A stretch of 64,000 nt of DNA from Saccharothrix tamanrassetensis (GTDB taxonomy: Bacteria > Actinomycetota > Actinomycetes > Mycobacteriales > Pseudonocardiaceae): the NCBI RefSeq assembly GCF_014203665.1, contig NZ_JACHJN010000010.1, positions 186,001 through 250,000 of the forward strand, written 5' to 3'. How positions within the stretch are numbered: the first letter of the stretch is position 1; each line of letters begins with the position of its first letter. Under the pieces are notes generated by a model, which worked only from the letters and a program-made list of their open reading frames with translations, was not told the DNA's origin and did not search any database. Shown piece after piece: positions 42,140-50,693 of the stretch. Both the position numbers and the translations under genes were made by a program.

Positions 42140-43561
42140 ATGACCGAACTGCTGCACCTGCACGCTGAGCGGCGGGGTGTCCGGCCGCCGTTGCGGGGGT
42201 CGCGGGAGATCCAGGGGAATGTGCTGGCCGCCTTCAACAAGGACCACCAGCAGTTCCGGTTCGTCCGGTTCACCGACGGGCGGTTGGGGCGGACGTGGTT
42301 GGCTGCGATGTTGGGGCACATCTCGGTCACCGCTGACGTCGAGGACTTCAACGAGGCGTTCTCGTTGGGCCGGGCGATGTTCGGGGCTGATCCGCAGAGC
42401 CTGAAAGCCACCTGGACGAACCTCTCGCTGACACCCGCCGGGTTCGCCAAGCTGGCGGTGAACCCCGAGGCGGTCGAGCGGGACCTGCGGGTTCGGGATG
42501 CGGAGTTGGTCCAGGGTGCCGAGGCTCGCTGCGCGGTCAACGGGGACGACCCGGAGGAGTGGCGGTTCGGGCGGGACGCGCAGCAGATCCACGCCGTGGT
42601 GACGTTGGCGTCGGACACCGAGGAGCGGTTGCAGGCCGTCGACACGTTGCTCGACCTGCTGGACGACCTGCTCGGGGTCACGAAGGTCTACCAGGAGAAC
42701 GCCGGGACGCTGCCCGGAGCGCACCGGGGGCGGGAGCACTTCGGGTACAAGGACGGGATCTCGCAGCCCGGGATCCGCGGCTTCCACGAAGAGGACCCGG
42801 ACCGGAAAGGGCACCGGTTCGGGCACGCGGGGGCGTTGTTGGTCAACCCCGGCGAGTTCGTGTTCGGCTACCAGACCGAGCGCGGCGACGAGGACGGGCG
42901 GACCGCCCGGTGGTTGCGGGACGGGTCGATCCAGGTCATCCGTCGGCTCACCCAGGACGTGCGGGGGTGGGAGGAGGCCGTCGAGGAGCACGCCCGCGTC
43001 CTCGGCGTCACCTCCGACTCGATGGGGGCGATGCTGATCGGACGGCACAAGGACGGGCGGCCGTTGGCCTCGCCGGTCGACGAGGCGGCGGGGCTGGGGC
43101 CGGATCGCAACGACTTCGACTACGCGGACGACCCGCGCGGCCTGCTGACGCCCTGCCCGGCCCACGTCCGGAAGACCAACCCCCGGTCGTTCACGTTCCG
43201 CAACCCCCGTCAGCGGCGGATCCTGCGGCGGGGTATCCCGTTCGGTCCGCCGTACGAGCAGGACCCGCGGGCCGAGCGCGGGCTGCTGTTCGTGGCCCAC
43301 TGCACGTCGATCCGCGAGCAGTTCGAGTTCCAGCAACGGGTCTGGGCCGGGAACCCGCACTTCGCCGGTGGCGAGGACGGCGCACCCACCGGCACCGACC
43401 CGGTGATCGGCGGTGCCGGTGAGGCACGGTTCGAGACGTCGGACGTCAAGGCCACGCTGACGTTCGAGAGGTACGTCCGCACGACGGGCGCGCTGTACGC
43501 CCTCGTCCCGTCGGTCAGCACGCTCCGGCTGCTGGCAGCGGGACGGGAGTTGCCCCGCTGA
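42140..43561 (+). CDS. Dyp-type peroxidase
   Basis: Heme peroxidase of 473 residues. FGYKDGISQPGIRGF contains the GxxDG motif with distal catalytic Asp; the proximal heme His lies in TPCPAHVRKTNPRSF. The ferredoxin-like duplicated fold is visible in REIQGNVLAAFNKDHQQFRFVRF near the start. Length exceeds the shortest bacterial types and fits the class C/D-like (formerly P) groups. There is no Tat or Sec signal, so it is probably cytoplasmic or encapsulin-loaded, though no encapsulin gene is adjacent. It may oxidise dyes or lignin-like phenols with peroxide. Confidence 0.92.
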   Translation: MTELLHLHAERRGVRPPLRGSREIQGNVLAAFNKDHQQFRFVRFTDGRLGRTWLAAMLGHISVTADVEDFNEAFSLGRAMFGADPQSLKATWTNLSLTPAGFAKLAVNPEAVERDLRVRDAELVQGAEARCAVNGDDPEEWRFGRDAQQIHAVVTLASDTEERLQAVDTLLDLLDDLLGVTKVYQENAGTLPGAHRGREHFGYKDGISQPGIRGFHEEDPDRKGHRFGHAGALLVNPGEFVFGYQTERGDEDGRTARWLRDGSIQVIRRLTQDVRGWEEAVEEHARVLGVTSDSMGAMLIGRHKDGRPLASPVDEAAGLGPDRNDFDYADDPRGLLTPCPAHVRKTNPRSFTFRNPRQRRILRRGIPFGPPYEQDPRAERGLLFVAHCTSIREQFEFQQRVWAGNPHFAGGEDGAPTGTDPVIGGAGEARFETSDVKATLTFERYVRTTGALYALVPSVSTLRLLAAGRELPR

Positions 43562-43767
43562 GCCCTGCTCGCCCCGGTCCGCAGGGGTGGGTGGCGCTGT
43601 CAGGGGCGGGTAGGAGGCCGGCCGTGGCCGCCGTCCACGACCGGTCTCCACGCCCGACAGCCGACTGTTGCCCTTGCCTCCCGGATGCGCCGACGTTCCA
43701 AGGCACTGCCATGCCGTAACTCTTCGGGCCGTGCCGGAGTAGGCGGCTGGGTGCCGGAGGTCCGGAG

Positions 43768-44470
43768 AGCGCTTTCAAGGTGCAGCTGGTCGACGCGCTG
43801 CGCGCGCACCGGGCACGGGCCCTGGTCATCGCGGGCAGCCGCACCACCGACCGGAACGCCGCGGGCAGGCTCGCCGAGGAGATCGCCGCGTTCACAGGTC
43901 AGGCGGACGGGTGGCGTGCGTGTCCCGGGCCAAGCTCGGCGTGGACACCGTGGTGCCCGCCAACCGGGCCGGTGCGCGGGCGCCGGCCCGCGCGCTCGCC
44001 GGGCTCGGCCACGAACGGTTCGCCGTGCTGGCCGGTCCGCCGGACCTGCTGGCGGCACGCGACCGGCCGGCCGGGTTCAAGGCGGGCCTGGCCGACGCGG
44101 GCGTGGCGCTGCCCGACGCCAACGTGGTGCACGGCGGGTTCACCAGGGACGGCGGGCACGCGTCCGTGGCCGACCTGCTCGCCGCCGAGACCGGACCACC
44201 TGCGTGTTCGTCGTGAACGACGTGATGGCCCCGGGCGCGGTGGCGGCGCTGCGGGAGCACGGCGTGCGGGTGCCCGACGACGTGTCCCTCGCGGGCTTCG
44301 ACGACATCCCGACGCTGTGCGACCTCACACCCGGTCTGAGCACGGTCCGGCTGCCGCTGGGAGATGGGTGAACGGGCCGCGCGGCTGGTGCTGGACGAGG
44401 TGGGGCGCGCACCGCGCACGGTCCGGGTGACCGGCGAGGTGGTACTCAGGGCGAGCACTTCGTCACCGAG
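43768..44470 (+). pseudogene. LacI-family regulator remnant with three frameshifts
   Basis: Four consecutive segments in different frames spell the effector domain of a LacI regulator: FKVQLVDALRAHRARALVIAG (from 43771), CVSRAKLGVDTVVPANRAG...FAVLAGPPDLL (from 43911), TTCVFVVNDVMAPGAVAALREHGVRVPDDVSLAGFDDIPTL (from about 44195), and EMGERAARLVLDEVGRAPRTVRVTGEVVL (from about 44355). The frame changes fall near 43908, 44195 and 44353. The N-terminal HTH is missing. Several independent lesions make this a true pseudogene rather than a sequencing error. The gap 43562-43767 holds nothing else. Confidence 0.85.
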
Positions 44471-44552
44471 CGGAACCGGCCTGCGCCGACCCGCGTCGAC
44501 TCTCTAAACTGGACCCGCAGTCCGACCACCCCGTCGAGGAGTGAGCCCTTCC

Positions 44553-44645
44553 GTGCGCGACGCGCGATCGCCTGGTCACAGTACCGAGCCGGGTCCGACA
44601 CCCGGCTCCCCTCAAGACCCGGCCCCCGAACGGGGTGCCCGGTGA
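44553..44645 (+). CDS. Small upstream ORF coupled to the CNNM gene
   Basis: A 30-codon ORF starts GTG with GAGGAG 11-16 nt upstream and ends TGA at 44643-44645, overlapping the GTG start of the next gene by four bases (GTGA). The peptide is Pro/Gly/Arg-rich (EPGPTPGSPQDPAPERGAR) with no recognisable domain. The downstream gene has no good ribosome-binding site of its own, so translation is probably coupled. It could be a regulatory leader; the family is unknown. Confidence 0.4.
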   Translation: MRDARSPGHSTEPGPTPGSPQDPAPERGAR

Positions 44646-45964
44646 CCGGAATCCTGCTCAGCCTGCTGGGCCTGGTCGCCGTCGTGGCGCTGACCATCGG
44701 CACGTTCATCGCGGTCGCGGCCGAGTTCTCGCTGACCGCGCTGGAGCGCAGCACGGTCGAGTCGCACGTCGCCGCGGTCGGTGACGCGAAGGCGCACACC
44801 GTCCAGAAGGCGCACCGGTCGCTGTCGTTCCAGCTGTCCGGCTCGCAGCTGGCGATCACGTTCACCACGCTGATCACCGGCTACATCGCCGAACCCGCGA
44901 TCGCCGAACTGGTCTCCCCCGCGCTGTCCGGGCTCGGGGTGCCGGAGCCCGCGGTGGACCCGGTGGCGCTGATCATCGCGCTGGCCGTGGCGACCGCGCT
45001 GTCCATGGTGTTCGGCGAGCTGGTGCCGAAGAACCTGGCCATCGCCAAGCCGCTGGAGACCGCGCGGGCCGTCGCGGGCATCCAGGCCGGGTTCTCCGCG
45101 GTGTTCCGCTGGCTGATCACCGGCCTCAACGGCGCGGCGAACTGGCTGGTGCGCCGGCTGGGCGTGGAGCCGGCCGAGGAGCTGGCGTCCGCGCGGTCGC
45201 CGCAGGAGCTGGGCGCGCTGGTCCGCTCCAGCGCCGAGCACGGCACCATCGACGCGGGCACGGCGACCCTGCTGGACCGCTCGCTGCGGTTCGGCGACCG
45301 CACCGCCGACGAGCTGATGACGCCGCGCGTGCAGGTCGAGTCGCTGCCCGCGGACGCGACCGTGCTGGACCTGCTGGCCAAGGCCCGGGAGACCGGGTTC
45401 TCCCGGTTCCCGGTCTACAACGGCGACCTGGACGAGGTGCGCGGCATCGTGCACGTGAAGCAGGCGTTCAACGTGCCCCGCTCGCAACGCGCGACCACGC
45501 CGGTCTCGGCGCTGACCCGGCCGGTGCAGACCGTGCCGGAGACGCTGGAGGGCGACGCGCTGCTGGACCGGCTGCGCGCGTCCGGGTTGCAGACCGCGCT
45601 GGTGGTGGACGAGTACGGCGGCACCGCCGGCCTGGTCACCCTGGAGGACCTGGTCGAGGAGATCGTCGGCGACGTGCGCGACGAGCACGACCGGCGGGAG
45701 GGCGCGCCGGTCCGGCAGCTCGGCCGGGACCGGTGGATCATGTCCGGTCTGCTGCGCGACGACGAGGTGTTCGAGGCGACCGGGTTCCGGATGCCGTCGG
45801 GCGACTACGAGACGCTGGCCGGCCTGGTGCTGGCCCGGCTGGGGCGCATCCCGGACGTGGGTGACGAGATCAGGGTCGACGACTGGCGGATCACGGTGAT
45901 GATGATGGACCGGCACCGGGTGGCCGAGCTGCGGGTCGAGTCCCCGTCGGCGGTGGCGCGGTGA
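44642..45964 (+). CDS. CNNM/CorC-type hemolysin-family membrane protein
   Basis: Membrane protein of 440 residues: N-terminal DUF21 (CNNM) domain with about four helices (residues 1-180, including FGELVPKNLAIAKP), a CBS pair (from about 215: DELMTPRVQVESLPADATVLD and ALVVDEYGGTAGLVTLEDLVEEIVGDVRDEHD), and a C-terminal CorC_HlyC domain. Homologues act in magnesium/cobalt efflux; the hemolysin name is historical. Its stop overlaps the GTG of a second CNNM gene by four bases, so the two are made together and may form a heterodimer. Confidence 0.92.
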   Translation: MTGILLSLLGLVAVVALTIGTFIAVAAEFSLTALERSTVESHVAAVGDAKAHTVQKAHRSLSFQLSGSQLAITFTTLITGYIAEPAIAELVSPALSGLGVPEPAVDPVALIIALAVATALSMVFGELVPKNLAIAKPLETARAVAGIQAGFSAVFRWLITGLNGAANWLVRRLGVEPAEELASARSPQELGALVRSSAEHGTIDAGTATLLDRSLRFGDRTADELMTPRVQVESLPADATVLDLLAKARETGFSRFPVYNGDLDEVRGIVHVKQAFNVPRSQRATTPVSALTRPVQTVPETLEGDALLDRLRASGLQTALVVDEYGGTAGLVTLEDLVEEIVGDVRDEHDRREGAPVRQLGRDRWIMSGLLRDDEVFEATGFRMPSGDYETLAGLVLARLGRIPDVGDEIRVDDWRITVMMMDRHRVAELRVESPSAVAR

Positions 45965-46995
45965 GCATCCTGGTGATCTTCCTGCTGCTGGCGGGCAACG
46001 CGTTCTTCGTCGGCGCCGAGTTCGCCATCATCACCGCCCGGCGCGACCGCCTGGAGGGGTTGGCCGACCAGGGCAGCTCCCGGGCGCGCGTGGTGATCCG
46101 GGCGGGCCGTGAGCTGCCGTTGCTCATCGCGGGTGCCCAGCTCGGCATCACGCTGTGCTCGCTGGGCCTGGGCGCGCTGGGCGAACCGGCCGTGGCCTCG
46201 ATCCTGGAGGGGCCGTTCAAGGTGCTGGGGCTGCCGGAGGCCGTGCTGCACGGGGTGGCGTTCGCGCTGGCGCTGGTGATCGTGGTGGCGCTGCACACCG
46301 TGCTGGGCGAGATGGTGCCGAAGAACCTGGCCATCGCCGGGCCGGAGCGCACCGCGCTGTGGCTGGTGCCCGCGCACTACTGGTTCTGCCGGCTGGTCGC
46401 GCCGCTGCTGCGCGGGTTCACCGTGGTCGCGACGGCCGTGCTGCGGCTGATGGGCGTGACGCCGAAGGAGGAGCTGGAGTCGGCGTACACCCGGGACGAG
46501 CTGGCGCTGCTGATCGCGCAGTCCCGGCAGGAAGGCCTGCTGGAGGACTCCGAGCACCGGCGGCTGGCGCAGACGCTGTCGTCCACCGAGCGGACCGTGG
46601 CGGACGTGCTGGTGCCGCTGGACCGGATCAGGTCGGTGTCCGCGCGGCCCACCATGGGCGAGGTGGAGGACGCCGTGTCGGCGACCGGGTTCTCCCGGTT
46701 CCCGGTGGCCGACGACGGGCGACTGGTCGGGTACCTGCACGTGAAGGACGTGCTGGACCTGGCGGACGCCGACCCGTCCACGCAGGTGCCGGGCAGTCGG
46801 ATCCGGGGGCTGCCGGAGGTGCCGGTGAACGCGCGGCTGGACGAGGCGATGGCGGCCTTGCGCCGGGCCCAGAGCCACCTGGCGCGGGCGGTGGCGGCGG
46901 ACGGGTCGGTGCTCGGCGTGGTGGCGCTGGAGGACTTGGTGGAGGAGTACGTGGGAACCGTGCGCGACGGCACTCACGTGCGACGGGAGCTGTAG
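45961..46995 (+). CDS. Second CNNM/CBS membrane protein
   Basis: Partner of the preceding gene, 344 residues. DUF21 domain with ELPLLIAGAQLGITLCSLGLGALGEPAVA and LGEMVPKNLAIAGPERTAL, then a CBS pair ending VLGVVALEDLVEEYVGTVRD. Unlike its neighbour it lacks the C-terminal CorC_HlyC domain. Tandem CNNM genes of long and short type are common in actinobacteria. Translation is coupled through a GTGA overlap. Ion transport or sensing is the expected role. Confidence 0.92.
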   Translation: MSILVIFLLLAGNAFFVGAEFAIITARRDRLEGLADQGSSRARVVIRAGRELPLLIAGAQLGITLCSLGLGALGEPAVASILEGPFKVLGLPEAVLHGVAFALALVIVVALHTVLGEMVPKNLAIAGPERTALWLVPAHYWFCRLVAPLLRGFTVVATAVLRLMGVTPKEELESAYTRDELALLIAQSRQEGLLEDSEHRRLAQTLSSTERTVADVLVPLDRIRSVSARPTMGEVEDAVSATGFSRFPVADDGRLVGYLHVKDVLDLADADPSTQVPGSRIRGLPEVPVNARLDEAMAALRRAQSHLARAVAADGSVLGVVALEDLVEEYVGTVRDGTHVRREL

Positions 46996-47086
46996 TGATA
47001 CTGGCCGCACAGGAGGCTTGACCTGGGCGAACGCCACCGAGGCCACCCCCTGAGCCACTGTGGCACAACTTGGCACCACGGAACGC

Positions 47087-47125
47087 TTGCCATGGCATCA
47101 CGACACTGCCATAGTGATGCCATGG
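47087..47125 (+). promoter_or_regulatory. Promoter with palindromic operator over the RHH start codon
   Basis: Arms CCATGGCATCAC (47090-47101) and GTGATGCCATGG (47114-47125) are perfectly complementary and cover a probable -35 TTGCCA (47087-47092), a -10 near CATAGT (47110-47115) and the start codon. The ATG is 6 nt after the -10, so the transcript may be leaderless. Further TGGCA half-sites occur at 47061-47076. The arrangement suits autorepression by the ribbon-helix-helix protein it precedes. Confidence 0.6.
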
Positions 47126-47613
47126 ATCTGACGCCCTTCGTCGACAACCTCCGCCGCGAGCTCGCGATGGCCGCCGAGGCCATCGGCGAGGACGCCGGCA
47201 CGCTCGCCCAGCGGCTGACCACCCAGGTCGAGTCCGCCACCCGGCTGACGCTGCTGGAAGCCCTGTCCGCGGCGGCGTCCGAGATCACCCGCGACCTGGC
47301 CCCCGGCTCGGTCGACGTGCGGCTGCGCGGCCGCGACCCCGAGTTCGTCGTGCTGACCCCGCCCGCCGAGCCGGCGTTCCAGGAGCGGCCCGACCCCACG
47401 CCGCCGCCACCGCCCGTCGACGACGACAGCGCCATGACGCGCATCAACCTCCGCCTCCCCGAGCACCTGAAGCTGCGGGTCGAGGAAGCCGCCGGCAAGA
47501 CCGGCATCTCGGTCAACGCGTGGCTCGTCCGGGCCGCGTCCGCCGCGCTCGACGCGGGCGCGCGCCAGCCCACCCCCAACGTCGGCCAGCGCTACACCGG
47601 CTGGGTGCGCTAA
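47122..47613 (+). CDS. Ribbon-helix-helix (HicB/CopG-like) regulator
   Basis: A 163-residue protein. The N-terminal half is helical and amphipathic; after a Pro-rich linker (DPTPPPPPVDDD) comes an Arc/CopG-type ribbon-helix-helix, TRINLRLPEHLKLRVEEAAGKTGISVNAWLVRAASAALD in outline. The RHH half resembles HicB antitoxin C-termini, but no HicA toxin gene is adjacent. Instead it leads an operon with a DUF4097 protein, P450 and an ABC exporter. It most likely acts as their repressor through the palindrome overlapping its own start. ATG 47122 fits the promoter position. Confidence 0.82.
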   Translation: MDLTPFVDNLRRELAMAAEAIGEDAGTLAQRLTTQVESATRLTLLEALSAAASEITRDLAPGSVDVRLRGRDPEFVVLTPPAEPAFQERPDPTPPPPPVDDDSAMTRINLRLPEHLKLRVEEAAGKTGISVNAWLVRAASAALDAGARQPTPNVGQRYTGWVR

Positions 47614-47662
47614 CCCTCCTACCAGCACCGACACCCGACACGCCCACTACCAGGGGACAGCC

Positions 47663-48529
47663 ATGCCCGTTTTCGCCACGCCCGGCCCGATCACCGCCAC
47701 GCTCGAACTGGTGATGGGCGAGACCCGGATCACCGCCGGCGACCGCACCGACACCGTGGTCGACGTCCGCCCCGCCAACCCGGACCGCACCGGTGACGTG
47801 AAGGCCGCCGAGCAGACCCGCGTCGACTTCCAGGACGGCCGGCTGGTCATCAAGACGAACAAGCTGCGCGGCATGTTCAGCTTCAAGGGCGGCGCGGTCG
47901 ACATCACCATCGAGCTGCCCACCGGCTCCAGCGTGCGCGGCGACACCGCGCTGGGCAGCGTGTACGCCCAAGGGACGTTCGGCGACTTCCGGTTCAGGAG
48001 CGCCACCGGCGACATCTCGCTGGACCGGGCCGGGTCGACGCACCTGCACACCGCCATGGGCAACGTGAACCTCATCCACGCCACCGGGCACACCGACGTG
48101 CTGACCGGGTCCGGCCAGTTGCACGTCGAGCGCGTCGACGGCACCGCCGTGGTGCGCAACTCCAACGGCAACATCCGGGTCGGCACCGTCACCGGAGACC
48201 TGCGGGCGCAGAACGCCAACGGGGACATCGCGGTCACCCTGGCGCTGGCCGACGTCACCGCCAAGACCGCCAACGGCAGCGTCCGGTTGGACGAGGTGGT
48301 GCGCGGCACCGTGGTGCTGGAGACCGGCGCCGGCCGGCTGGAGGTCGGCATCCGCGCGGGCACCGCCGCGTGGCTGGACGTGCGCTCCGCGCTGGGCGCC
48401 GTGCAGAACGACCTGGAGGCCGCTTCGGCTCCCGATTCCGCCGTGGACACCGCAGAGGTCCGCGCGCGCACCGGCGTCGGCGACATCGTGATCCGCCGCG
48501 CCACCCCGACCGAGGAGGACGACTCATGA
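47663..48529 (+). CDS. DUF4097 beta-strand repeat protein
   Basis: A 288-residue protein built of repeated beta strands (GNVNLIHATGHTDVLTGSGQLHVERVDGTAVVRNSNGNIRVGTVTGDLRAQNANGDIAV), the DUF4097 adhesin-like beta-helix. It lacks a signal peptide or membrane helix. In actinobacteria it usually sits beside RHH/HicB proteins and ABC exporters, as here. The stop overlaps the P450 start by four bases (ATGA). Biochemical role unknown; a ribosome-binding site (GGGGAC) precedes the ATG. Confidence 0.87.
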   Translation: MPVFATPGPITATLELVMGETRITAGDRTDTVVDVRPANPDRTGDVKAAEQTRVDFQDGRLVIKTNKLRGMFSFKGGAVDITIELPTGSSVRGDTALGSVYAQGTFGDFRFRSATGDISLDRAGSTHLHTAMGNVNLIHATGHTDVLTGSGQLHVERVDGTAVVRNSNGNIRVGTVTGDLRAQNANGDIAVTLALADVTAKTANGSVRLDEVVRGTVVLETGAGRLEVGIRAGTAAWLDVRSALGAVQNDLEAASAPDSAVDTAEVRARTGVGDIVIRRATPTEEDDS

Positions 48530-49722
48530 CCAGCCTGGCCGAGCGGTGGGGCATCCACCCCGAGCACTTCTGGCTGCGCGGCGAACGCCCGGCCGAACCG
48601 GTCCGGTTCGACGAGGAGACCGGGACGTGGACCGTCTACGGGCACGAGGAGGCGTGCGCGGTCCTGGGCGACCCGAAGACGTTCTCCTCCGCGCACGTGA
48701 ACGAGATCTTCCCGGTCCAGGTGGACGAGTCGATGCGCGCGGGCAACCTGCTCGACATGGACCCGCCCGACCACCGCAAGCTGCGCAACCTGGTGAGCAA
48801 GGCGTTCTCCGCGAAGGTGGTGGCCGACCTGGAGCCCCGGATCACCGCGCTCACCCACGAACTGCTCGACGCGGCGGTGGACGGCGACCGGCTCGAACTG
48901 GTCGACGGCCTGGCCTACCCGTTACCGGTGATCGTCATCGCGGAGCTGCTGGGTCTGCCCGTCGGCGACCGGGACCTGTTCCGGGGCTGGGTGGACGTCA
49001 TGTTCTCGGAGAACGACCGGGTCTCCATGAACGACGACAAGGAGACGCTGGAGACCGAGTTCGCCGCCCAGGTGGAGGGCATGGCCCCGATGCTCGACTA
49101 CCTTCGGGCGCACGCCGTCGAACGCCGGAAGAACCCGCGCGAGGACCTGATCAGCGGCCTGGTGCGGGCCGAGGTCGACGGGGAACGGCTCAACGACGAC
49201 GAGGTCGTCAACTTCTCCACGGTGCTGCTGGTCGCCGGGCACGTCACCACGACCATGCTGCTGGGCAACACCGCGCTGTGCCTGGACGCCCATCCCGACC
49301 AGCGGGCGCGGCTGCGCGCCGACCCGTCGGCGGTGCCCGTGGCGATCGACGAGTCGCTGCGGTTCCTCACCCCGTTCTCGGCGCTGGCACGCGCCACGAC
49401 CCGGGAGGTGGAGCTCGGCGGGAAGCGGATCCCGCCCGACCGGATGGTGATGGTCTGGCTCTCGGCGGCCAACCGGGATCCGCGGCGGTTCGCCGACGCC
49501 GACCGGTTCGACGCCACCCGCGACCCCAACCCGCACCTCGGCTTCGGCCGCGGCATCCACTTCTGCGTCGGCGCGCCGCTGGCCCGGCTGGAAGGCCGGA
49601 TCGCCGTCGACATCCTGCTCGACCGGTTCCCGGACCTGCGCGTCGACCCGGAGCGGGCGCCGACGTTCATGCCGTCGCCGATGATGACGGGCGTGCGCTC
49701 GCTGCCGATGCGCGTCGCCTGA
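48526..49722 (+). CDS. Cytochrome P450 (CYP107-like)
   Basis: Heme monooxygenase of 398 residues. The heme-binding loop GFGRGIHFCVGAPLARLE is intact with the thiolate Cys, and the ExxR motif is ESLR. The I-helix is LLVAGHVTTTMLLGN: the usual acidic residue before the Thr is Val, as in some CYP107/PksS-like enzymes. Proton delivery may therefore depend on substrate or water. Four-base overlap with the DUF4097 gene and a DrrAB exporter downstream suggest that it modifies a compound that is exported or detoxified. Substrate unknown; redox partners are not in the window. Confidence 0.93.
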   Translation: MTSLAERWGIHPEHFWLRGERPAEPVRFDEETGTWTVYGHEEACAVLGDPKTFSSAHVNEIFPVQVDESMRAGNLLDMDPPDHRKLRNLVSKAFSAKVVADLEPRITALTHELLDAAVDGDRLELVDGLAYPLPVIVIAELLGLPVGDRDLFRGWVDVMFSENDRVSMNDDKETLETEFAAQVEGMAPMLDYLRAHAVERRKNPREDLISGLVRAEVDGERLNDDEVVNFSTVLLVAGHVTTTMLLGNTALCLDAHPDQRARLRADPSAVPVAIDESLRFLTPFSALARATTREVELGGKRIPPDRMVMVWLSAANRDPRRFADADRFDATRDPNPHLGFGRGIHFCVGAPLARLEGRIAVDILLDRFPDLRVDPERAPTFMPSPMMTGVRSLPMRVA

Positions 49723-49754
49723 TCTCCGCCACCACATCCTCTGAGGGGCAATCC

Positions 49755-50693
49755 ATGACCATCTCGGCCTTTGGGCTGCGCAAGAACTTCGGCGACCACG
49801 TCGTGCTGGACGGCATCGACCTGGCGGTCCCGCAGGGTTCGGTGTTCTCGCTGCTCGGCCCGAACGGGGCGGGCAAGACCACCGCCGTGCAGATCCTGTC
49901 CACGCTGATCACCCCGGACGGCGGCGAGGCCCGGATCGGCGGCCACGACCTGCGGACCGATCCGGACGGGGTGCGTTCGGTGATCGGCGTGACCGGCCAG
50001 TTCTCCGCCGTCGACAGCCTGCTCACCGGCGAGGAGAACCTGCTGCTGATGGCCGACCTGCGGCACCTGCCCCGCCGGGAGGGCAGGCGGATCACCGCCG
50101 GGCTGCTCGAGCGGTTCGACCTGGAGGAGGCGGCGCGCAAGCCCGCGTCCACCTACTCCGGCGGTATGCGGCGACGGCTGGACCTGGCCATGACGCTGGT
50201 CGGCGGGCCGCGGGTGATCTTCCTGGACGAGCCCACCACCGGGCTCGACCCGCGCAGCCGGCACGGGCTGTGGCAGATCATCCGCGAACTGGTCGCCGCC
50301 GAGGGCGTGACCATCTTCCTCACCACCCAGTACCTGGAGGAGGCCGACCGCCTCGCCGACCGGATCGCGGTGCTCGACGGCGGGAAGCTGGTCGCCGAGG
50401 GCACCGCCGCCGAGCTCAAGCGCATGGTGCCGGGCGGGCACGTCAGCCTCCGGTTCAGCGACGCGCACGCCCTGGACGTGGCCGCCCGTGCGCTCGGCTC
50501 GACCAACCGGGACGACGACGCGCTGACGTTGCAGGTGCCCGGCGACGGTGGCGTGCGGTCGCTGCGCACCCTGCTGGACGAGCTGGACCGGGCCGCCATC
50601 GAGCCGGACGGCCTGACCGTGCACACCCCCGACCTGGACGACGTGTTCTTCGCCCTGACCGGGCGCCCCACCCTGGAGGGATCCCCGCGATGA
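49755..50693 (+). CDS. DrrA-type ABC transporter ATP-binding protein
   Basis: Drug-exporter ATPase of 312 residues. Walker A is GPNGAGKT, the signature is YSGGMRRRLDLAMTL (DrrA-type), and Walker B is VIFLDEPTTGLDPRSR. The C-terminal extension (SLRTLLDELDRAAIEPDGLTVHTPDLDDVFFALTGR) is characteristic of daunorubicin-resistance ATPases. GAGGGGC precedes the ATG. The stop overlaps the permease start (ATGA). Confidence 0.94.
   Translation: MTISAFGLRKNFGDHVVLDGIDLAVPQGSVFSLLGPNGAGKTTAVQILSTLITPDGGEARIGGHDLRTDPDGVRSVIGVTGQFSAVDSLLTGEENLLLMADLRHLPRREGRRITAGLLERFDLEEAARKPASTYSGGMRRRLDLAMTLVGGPRVIFLDEPTTGLDPRSRHGLWQIIRELVAAEGVTIFLTTQYLEEADRLADRIAVLDGGKLVAEGTAAELKRMVPGGHVSLRFSDAHALDVAARALGSTNRDDDALTLQVPGDGGVRSLRTLLDELDRAAIEPDGLTVHTPDLDDVFFALTGRPTLEGSPR

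Noticed and set aside
47122-47613. HicB antitoxin of a toxin-antitoxin pair
   Set aside because: The RHH domain is similar, but no HicA-like toxin ORF is found upstream or downstream; the operon partners are DUF4097, P450 and an exporter.
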